Origin: Thiopseudomonas sp964394445
Lineage (GTDB): Bacteria > Pseudomonadota > Gammaproteobacteria > Pseudomonadales > Pseudomonadaceae
DNA length: 37,198 bases
Assembly (NCBI GenBank): GCA_964394445.1
Contig: CAYMXO010000012.1
Coordinates: 1-37,198, forward strand
Direction: 5' to 3'
Below, one piece after another: positions 33,013 to 37,198 of this stretch. Position 1 is the first letter of the stretch. Every line of letters begins with the position of its first letter. The notes under the pieces were generated by a model. The model worked only from the letters and a program-made list of their open reading frames with translations. It was not told the origin of the DNA and did no database searches. The position numbers were made by a program, and so were the translations under genes.

Positions 33013-33806
33013 GGCGCACAGCCTCCATGGCTGACGGGTTGCGGTATATCTTCTCGCCTGACGCCGACACCATCCAGCTCAAAACCCAGCCGTACCATGG
33101 GCTCTTGCATCAACTCGACGCTGGTGCGGTAGATCCAGTTGTCGTCACGCAGCGCATGGGGTTGTGTCATGGGAAATTCCGCCAGAATGCGGCCCGGCTC
33201 GGGCGCCATCATCAAAATATTGTCTGCCAGCCGTACGGCTTCCATCAGGTCGTGGGTGATCATGATGACGGTGGTGCCATGCTCTTCAATATGTTGGCGC
33301 AGAAGCTGGTACAGCTCCAGCTTGAGGCCGATGTCCAGTGCCGAGAAGGGTTCGTCGAGTAGCAGCAATTCGGGGTTGACAATGAGTGCACGGGCCAGTG
33401 AAACCCTGCTTTGCATGCCGCCGGACAGCTCATGGGGGTATTTGTCCAGGTCATCAGGGGTCAGTCCGAGCTGGCCGGCCAGCTCGACGGCGCGCTGGTG
33501 GCGCTCCGGACGGCTGACGCGGGCAGCCTTCAGGCCCAGGGCAATGTTGTCCAGGGCAGTTTTCCAGGGCAGCAGGCGCGGCGACTGAAACATGCAGGCT
33601 TGCCGCCCGAATGGCTGCTGTAGACGACCTTCGCTATGGGTAAGCAGCCCAGCGATGATGTGCAGCAATGTGCTTTTACCGCAGCCAGATGGCCCGACCA
33701 GCGCCAGGGTCTGGCCGTTGCTGACGTTCAGGCTGATGTTGTTGAGAACTTCGACGATGCCGTACTTGTGGAACAGGCTGTCGATTTTTAGCTGTTTTAT
33801 GTTCAT
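33009..33806 (-). CDS. ABC transporter ATPase, NitT/TauT type
   Basis: 265 residues. Walker A GPSGCGKST (about 43-51), Q-loop FQSPRLLPWKT, signature LSGGMQSRVSLARAL, Walker B LLLLDEPFSALD, switch His in MITHDLMEAV. The Q-loop and D-loop words are those of the SsuB/TauB/NrtD group. Start overlaps the permease stop (ATGA) and has GAGGA upstream. Couples ATP hydrolysis to uptake through the permease encoded just before. The C-terminal extra segment ends in GGCAP. Confidence 0.93.
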   Translation of the reverse strand: MNIKQLKIDSLFHKYGIVEVLNNISLNVSNGQTLALVGPSGCGKSTLLHIIAGLLTHSEGRLQQPFGRQACMFQSPRLLPWKTALDNIALGLKAARVSRPERHQRAVELAGQLGLTPDDLDKYPHELSGGMQSRVSLARALIVNPELLLLDEPFSALDIGLKLELYQLLRQHIEEHGTTVIMITHDLMEAVRLADNILMMAPEPGRILAEFPMTQPHALRDDNWIYRTSVELMQEPMVRLGFELDGVGVRREDIPQPVSHGGCAP

Positions 33807-34600
33807 GCATTTTCCTCCTGCCGCCAACGCTCAACATGACGCTTGATCGGCTCCAGCAGCAGGTACTCGGTAGCCAGCAGGGCGGCCAGTACGGTCACTA
33901 CCCAGGCCAGGGTGCCGGAGGTGTCCAGCTGGGCGCGGGTGACTGCCAGTGCAGCACCGACCCCGTCGGCGCTGCTCAGCAATTCGGCCATCACGACCAC
34001 CTTCCAAGAGGTGCCCAGTGCGGTGATCCAGGCTGGAAACACATAGGACGCCAGGTGAGGCAGGTAGACATCGGTAAGGCGCATCAGCGGCGGCAGACCA
34101 TAGACATCGGCGACCGCCTTGAGCTGGTTGTCCAGCGTGCGCGTACCCTGCATGGCTCCGGCAAACACGATCGGCAGACAGGCAATGAACACGGTAAACA
34201 CGGGCGTGGCATCACCCAGGCCAAACCAGAGCATGGCCAGCACCAGCCAGGCAATGGGCGGCATGCCGAGAAACAGGGTAACCAGCGGCCGAGACAGAAT
34301 GGATGCGGTGATGGAAAAGCCAGCCAGCATGCCGAGAAAGGTACCGGCGGTCAGTGCCAGCAGCAGGCCGTACAGGGTGCGGCGGGCGGAGATGAGTAGC
34401 TCCGGCAGCAGGCTGCCTTGCTCGAACAGCGTGCCGAGCTGCTTTAGGGTTTCGATGGGGCCGGGCAGAATCAGGCTGCCGTAATACAAACCAGCGGCTT
34501 CCCAGGCGGCGCAGAACAGCAGCAAGCTGGCAATTGCACCCCAGCCGCTCCATAAATAACTGAGCGTGGCGGTCAGGGGGCGGAGGAGGTAATTAAACAT
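33803..34600 (-). CDS. ABC transporter permease, NitT/TauT type
   Basis: 265 residues, about six helices. The start at 34600 (MFNYLLRPLTATLSYLW) is chosen because the open frame upstream is repeat sequence; the ribosome site is weak, only AAGAAA. The coupling (EAA) loop is present as YGLPPLMRLTDVYLPHLASYV with ALGTSWKVVVMAELL after it, typical of SsuC/TauC/ThiX permeases. Lies between binding-protein gene and ATPase gene but 446 bases after the former; that gap is filled with inverted repeat elements. Confidence 0.92.
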   Translation of the reverse strand: MFNYLLRPLTATLSYLWSGWGAIASLLLFCAAWEAAGLYYGSLILPGPIETLKQLGTLFEQGSLLPELLISARRTLYGLLLALTAGTFLGMLAGFSITASILSRPLVTLFLGMPPIAWLVLAMLWFGLGDATPVFTVFIACLPIVFAGAMQGTRTLDNQLKAVADVYGLPPLMRLTDVYLPHLASYVFPAWITALGTSWKVVVMAELLSSADGVGAALAVTRAQLDTSGTLAWVVTVLAALLATEYLLLEPIKRHVERWRQEENA

Positions 34601-34655
34601 TTGATTTTTCTTTTTTTGGGGCGGATGTTGATTGATATCTAACTGTTGTGTTTTG

Positions 34656-34758
34656 CGGCTCGGGGTATGGCAGTGCAAAGACGCCGCAAGTACGTCCTTG
34701 TAGGCTCTATGCGGCCATCCATGGCCGCATAAGCTTTGCACTGCTATACCCCGAACCG
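34656..34758. repeat. Nested palindromic repeat, family 1, copy 2
   Basis: Arms of 25 bases (34656-34680 and 34734-34758) are inverted repeats with two mismatches, ending inward in GTGCAAAG and CTTTGCAC. The centre TATGCGGCCAT-CC-ATGGCCGCATA (34708-34731) is a perfect hairpin. The arm between holds TACGTCCTTGTAGGCTC. Same orientation as copy 1. It lies just upstream of the permease gene inside the ABC operon. Confidence 0.85.
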
Positions 34759-34823
34759 CCTGCGTAGCTTGGTGTTGTTTGCTAATTCTGCACAAAAGGC
34801 TTTCCGCCCCAAAAGTGTGGTGA

Positions 34824-34876
34824 GGGGAGGGCGCAGGCTAGCCTGCGCAGCCCGGCAAAGCCGGGCCATTCCCTCC
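34824..34876. repeat. REP-like branched element (possible family 2, copy B)
   Basis: Two perfect hairpins side by side, GCGCAGGCTAGCCTGCGC (34831-34848) and GCCCGGC-AAA-GCCGGGC (34850-34866), are enclosed by GGAGGG/CCCTCC (34826-34831 with 34871-34876). The second hairpin and its flanks resemble 10425-10460. Located between copies 2 and 3 of the family 1 repeat. Confidence 0.6.
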
Positions 34877-34917
34877 GCCACCGCCAGTAGAATGATGCAG
34901 CCGGCACAGACGTTGTG

Positions 34918-35026
34918 GCCTGTTTACTGTTGTGGTGGAGCAAAGCCTGTGTCGCCATGGATGGCGACACGGAGCCTACATGGATGTACTTGTGGCGTCT
35001 TTGCGTAACCATAACCGGAAACAGGC
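34918..35026. repeat. Nested palindromic repeat, family 1, copy 3 (inverted)
   Basis: Outer arms GCCTGTTT/AAACAGGC (34918-34925, 35019-35026), inner GCAAAG/CTTTGC (34940-34945, 34999-35004), and a perfect central hairpin GTGTCGCCAT-GG-ATGGCGACAC (34949-34970). Read on the minus strand it has the conserved arm TACATCCATGTAGGCTC exactly as copy 1. Orientation is opposite to copy 2, so copies 2 and 3 bracket the REP-like element as an inverted pair. Confidence 0.85.
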
Positions 35027-35046
35027 GAACACCGACCCATCATCTT

Positions 35047-36051
35047 TCATTCTACTGGCAAAAAATAAAACCCATCATCTGGCAATTTACCGCCCACGGA
35101 AGCTGGCTGACGTTCCAGCAGTACTTGATAAAAAGCTTCCAGCTCGGCACGGGCATCGGCGGCTGTGGCGTAATGGTTGTTTTGCGTGTGCAGCGCGTCG
35201 GCCACCGCTTCGGGCATCAACAGCTTGATCTGGGCTGCCACTTCCTTGCCACAGGCTTCGGCATTGTCGATACACCACTGGTTGGCGCGGGCGTAGGCGG
35301 CCTCGAAGGCGCTGACCAGCTGCGGATTATTGGCTGCTTCTCCCAATACGGTAATGCCAGCCTGGGGAATACGAGCTTCGCTTTGCATCAGACGGCCCCA
35401 TTCCTGTTGCAAATCGACACTACGGTGCAACTCGGGGGCAATAATAGATACCGGGAATGACTGGGTCTTGCGCAGCGCCATGGATACTGCCGGCTCGGCC
35501 AGCAGCGCATGGTTGACGCGACGGGTGATCAGCAGTTGCATGGCATCCATTGGGGTGGCGCTGTAATTCAGCTTGAAATCTTTTTTCGGGTCGATACCCT
35601 GCTTTTCCGCCAGATGGGTAAAAATGATATCCGGCATGTCGGCGCGGAACGGGATGGCGATTTCTTCACCCTTGAAGTCGGCCAGAGTTTGCTTGTCGGT
35701 ATCGCGAGAGATCATCCACAGCACATCCCATTGCGACACATTGATCAGCTTCAGCGGCACGCCACGGTTGTACAGGTTGGCTGCGACGTTGGTGGGTGCG
35801 GCCAGAAAGTCGGCCTTGCCGGACAGGGTCAGGGCACGCAGCTGATCAGGGTTGCTCCACAGGACAAATTCGGTCTGTTCGGCGATGTCGGCCAGCCCGT
35901 TGTTGGCAACCAGATGGATCAGCGCATTGGAAACACCGGCAGCCGGCCCGGCCAGCGTCAGCTTCTTGAGTGGCAGCCCGTCCTGGGCCCAGGCAACAGA
36001 AGACAGCAGGCAGGCGCAAAGGATGATATGAGCGCGGAGCAGAAAAGGCAT
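35047..36051 (-). CDS. ABC transporter substrate-binding protein, NMT1/SsuA-like
   Basis: 334 residues. Start at 36051 has GAGG upstream; signal peptide MPFLLRAHIILCACLLSSV with cleavage at AWA-QD. The mature protein has the two-lobe pattern of NitT/TauT-type binding proteins: KKLTLAGPAAGVSNALIHLV first strand, GKADFLAAPTNVAANLYN, DFKGEEIAIPFRADMPDIIF, TRRVNHALLAEPAVSMAL. It should capture a small ligand in the periplasm for the permease/ATPase downstream. Such proteins bind nitrate, sulfonates, pyrimidine precursors, bicarbonate or aromatic acids; which one is not readable. Its promoter has a Fur box, unusual for this class. Confidence 0.92.
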   Translation of the reverse strand: MPFLLRAHIILCACLLSSVAWAQDGLPLKKLTLAGPAAGVSNALIHLVANNGLADIAEQTEFVLWSNPDQLRALTLSGKADFLAAPTNVAANLYNRGVPLKLINVSQWDVLWMISRDTDKQTLADFKGEEIAIPFRADMPDIIFTHLAEKQGIDPKKDFKLNYSATPMDAMQLLITRRVNHALLAEPAVSMALRKTQSFPVSIIAPELHRSVDLQQEWGRLMQSEARIPQAGITVLGEAANNPQLVSAFEAAYARANQWCIDNAEACGKEVAAQIKLLMPEAVADALHTQNNHYATAADARAELEAFYQVLLERQPASVGGKLPDDGFYFLPVE

Positions 36052-36061
36052 GGCTACCTCA

Positions 36062-36110
36062 TTAATGAGAATGATTTGCATCAGTATATAGGTAGGCAAA
36101 CAATTAGCAA
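36062..36110 (-). promoter_or_regulatory. Promoter with Fur box for the ABC transporter-nnrS operon
   Basis: On the minus strand -35 TTGCTA (36105-36110), 16 bases, -10 TATACT (36083-36088). The box, on the plus strand TTAATGAGAATGATTTGCA (36062-36080), covers the expected RNA start. It agrees at 17 of 18 bases with the box before the small exported protein gene at 37071. It ends 11 bases before the start codon. Confidence 0.78.
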
Positions 36111-36199
36111 GAGGACTGGGTGACGCCGATCAATTTTTTGCAATTAATATTGATTCTTGTTTGCTCGGCGTTCTGACTTTTTATGGGGGGATTAGCTAG

Positions 36200-36567
36200 G
36201 CACTGCAACATGCCTGAGAGCAGCGTGGGCAGCCCGAAGGCATTGTCTTTCATTCAAACCAAGGCTGTCAGTACGCCAGCCGCAAGTTTCGGCAAAGACT
36301 CTGGCGTTATCGCCATGACGCAAAGCATGAGCCGACGTGGAAACTGTTGGGACAACGCACCCATGGAGCGTCTGTTTCGCAGTTTAAAAACGGAATGGAT
36401 GCCAGAGATCGGCTACCCGGACTTTGTGGCTGCTACATGCGATATTGGCAGCTACCTGATGGGTTATTACAACTGGGAGCGACCGCATGTTCATAATGGT
36501 GGCTTGGCTCCTGCGATTGCGGAAGAAAAACTTAAAAACGTGTCCGGAATTAGTTGACTACTACAAG
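36200..36567 (+). pseudogene. IS3-family transposase remnant (C-terminal part of OrfB)
   Basis: The intact-looking stretch (from about 36300 to 36557) encodes SMSRRGNCWDNAPMERLFRS, with the last catalytic Glu of the DDE integrase, then GYYNWERPHVHNGGLAPA. Earlier parts are in other frames: FHSNQGCQYASRKFRQRLW is read in the frame with CAT at 36251, and LRAAWAARR before it in the third frame. So there are at least two frameshifts, and the catalytic Asp of HSDQG is Asn. Upstream transposase and OrfA are missing. The right end probably lies near 36565 (TTGACTACTACA after the stop). Dead element between two Fur-controlled promoters. Confidence 0.85.
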
Positions 36568-36634
36568 TTGGCGGAGAATAGTTTGTGTAGTCGCTATGGC
36601 TCTGGGCGGGTTGGTGCGAGGCAGGATGTTTACT

Positions 36635-36655
36635 CCCGGGGGAGGCAGCCCCGGG
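36635..36655. terminator. GC-rich hairpin downstream of the small exported protein gene
   Basis: CCCGGGG (36635-36641) pairs with CCCCGGG (36649-36655) around a 7-base loop. It lies about 30 bases beyond the stop of the minus-strand gene; no T-run follows, so its role as terminator is weakly supported. Confidence 0.35.
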
Positions 36656-36685
36656 GTATAGGGAAATGCAGCGAATAGCGGGGGA

Positions 36686-37060
36686 TTATAGCTTTTTCAG
36701 CTCGTTGACCACCTGCATGTATTTTTTGCCTTCTGCAGCCAGTTTTTCAGGCTCGGCAGTTTCGGATGCCACGTGAATCTCTTCCAGGGTGTCCGCCAGA
36801 GCTTCCACTTCATCACTGATTTTTTCCAGTGCGATTTCCAGTGTATAAGTCAGCTGGTGGACTTCTGCCAGCGCTTGCGGGGTCAGCTCGCCATCCAGCT
36901 GTTTGGCAAGCAGGTCATTGTATTCGGTAAAGTTTTTTACTGCGGTTGACAGGTCTGGCGAAGGCAGCCCCTTGAAATGTTCGACACGGTCAGCGGCGAA
37001 ACTGCTAGTGGAAAAGGCCAGGCTGGCAGCCATGGCCAAAGCGGATAAGTTGAATTTCAT
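36686..37060 (-). CDS. Small exported helical protein, Fur-controlled, function unknown
   Basis: 124 residues. The start at 37060 begins a clear signal peptide (MKFNLSALAMAASLAFSTSS, cleavage near SFA-AD). The mature part of about 100 residues is almost all alpha-helical and acidic, with a heptad-like run LEIALEKISDEVEALADTLEEI; it may be a helical hairpin or bundle. I think it belongs to a conserved unnamed family of Pseudomonas-like bacteria (possibly DUF6746) but cannot confirm this. No Cys, so no heme attachment; one Met and a few His (His16 of the mature part region, HQLTY, EIHVAS) might bind a metal or heme as in cytochrome b562, which is speculation. Its promoter has a Fur box nearly identical to that of the ABC operon. 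Confidence 0.82.
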   Translation of the reverse strand: MKFNLSALAMAASLAFSTSSFAADRVEHFKGLPSPDLSTAVKNFTEYNDLLAKQLDGELTPQALAEVHQLTYTLEIALEKISDEVEALADTLEEIHVASETAEPEKLAAEGKKYMQVVNELKKL

Positions 37061-37070
37061 GAGACAGTCC

Positions 37071-37125
37071 TTAATGAGAATCATTTGCGAGTGAGTAATT
37101 TAACAGTGCTTCCTATGCTTTTCAA
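37071..37125 (-). promoter_or_regulatory. Promoter with Fur box for the small exported protein
   Basis: Minus strand: -35 TTGAAA (37120-37125), 17 bases, -10 TAAATT (37097-37102). The Fur-like box, TTAATGAGAATCATTTGC on the plus strand (37071-37088), sits over the expected RNA start and ends ten bases before the start codon. Beyond 37126 the window holds only a 7-bp inverted repeat GTTCAGC/GCTGAAC (37131-37160) and no gene. Confidence 0.78.
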
Positions 37126-37198
37126 TACCCGTTCAGCAGATACATAGGGAACCGCTGAACAAAGTCGCTCAAGCGAGCGAATTTATCAATTTTACAAA

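Noticed and set aside
34601..34795. In-frame upstream extension of the ABC permease
   Set aside because: It reads through family 1 repeat copy 2; typical permease start lies at 34600.
34656..35026. CRISPR-like or tRNA-like structure
   Set aside because: The repeats are inverted, few and not evenly spaced, and the branched element lacks tRNA anticodon or T-loop words.
37126..37198. Inverted repeat GTTCAGC/GCTGAAC at the window edge as an insertion-sequence end
   Set aside because: Too short, no transposase in view and no target duplication can be seen before the window ends.

Overview
The window is chromosomal DNA from a denitrifying gammaproteobacterium, most likely Pseudomonadaceae (Pseudomonas or Halopseudomonas type). 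This rests on a clade I nos operon, the ahcY-metF-RNA helicase order familiar from Pseudomonas, Pseudomonas-style REP sequences (TTCGCGGCTnnAGCCGCTCC), LigB, and a moderately high G+C content. The species cannot be fixed from sequence reading alone.

Left part (1-10.4 kb): the 3' end of nosR, then nosZ, nosD, nosF, nosY and nosL on the plus strand, a nitrous oxide reductase operon with translationally coupled joints. It meets rep, a DNA helicase gene, tail to tail with overlapping stop codons. A divergent two-gene unit follows: a Tat-exported sulfide:quinone-oxidoreductase-like flavoprotein and a three-helix membrane protein.

Middle (10.4-23.5 kb): a BCCT choline/betaine transporter, an RhlE-type DEAD-box helicase with a clear terminator, metF, and ahcY. 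The ahcY leader contains a well-formed S-adenosylhomocysteine riboswitch and a TATAAT promoter, so the methyl-cycle genes are probably induced by SAH. Next come a half-size EamA transporter, a class II c-type cytochrome lipoprotein, the NAD-dependent ligase LigB, and a PepSY protein / response regulator / sensor kinase operon with a PmrA/QseB-like direct repeat over its -35 region.

Right part (23.5-37.2 kb): a stand-alone cytochrome P450 with an unusual I-helix behind a perfect CRP-type palindrome; an operon of a DHA2-type drug exporter and a YccS-like FUSC protein; and an apparent iron-regulated locus. That locus has a TonB-dependent receptor, an ABC transporter of NitT/TauT architecture (binding protein, permease, ATPase) with nnrS overlapping its end, and a small exported helical protein. 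All three transcription units carry Fur-box-like sequences within or just downstream of recognisable promoters. An IS3-family transposase remnant separates two of them.

Structured repeats are spread through the intergenic DNA. A family of about 60-110 nt nested palindromes has three copies (15970-16073, 34656-34758, 34918-35026) with a conserved arm and a sequence-variable but perfectly paired central hairpin. There are two short REPs (17751, 19215) and a possible second REP-like family (10386, 34824). No tRNA, rRNA, CRISPR array or intact mobile element was seen.
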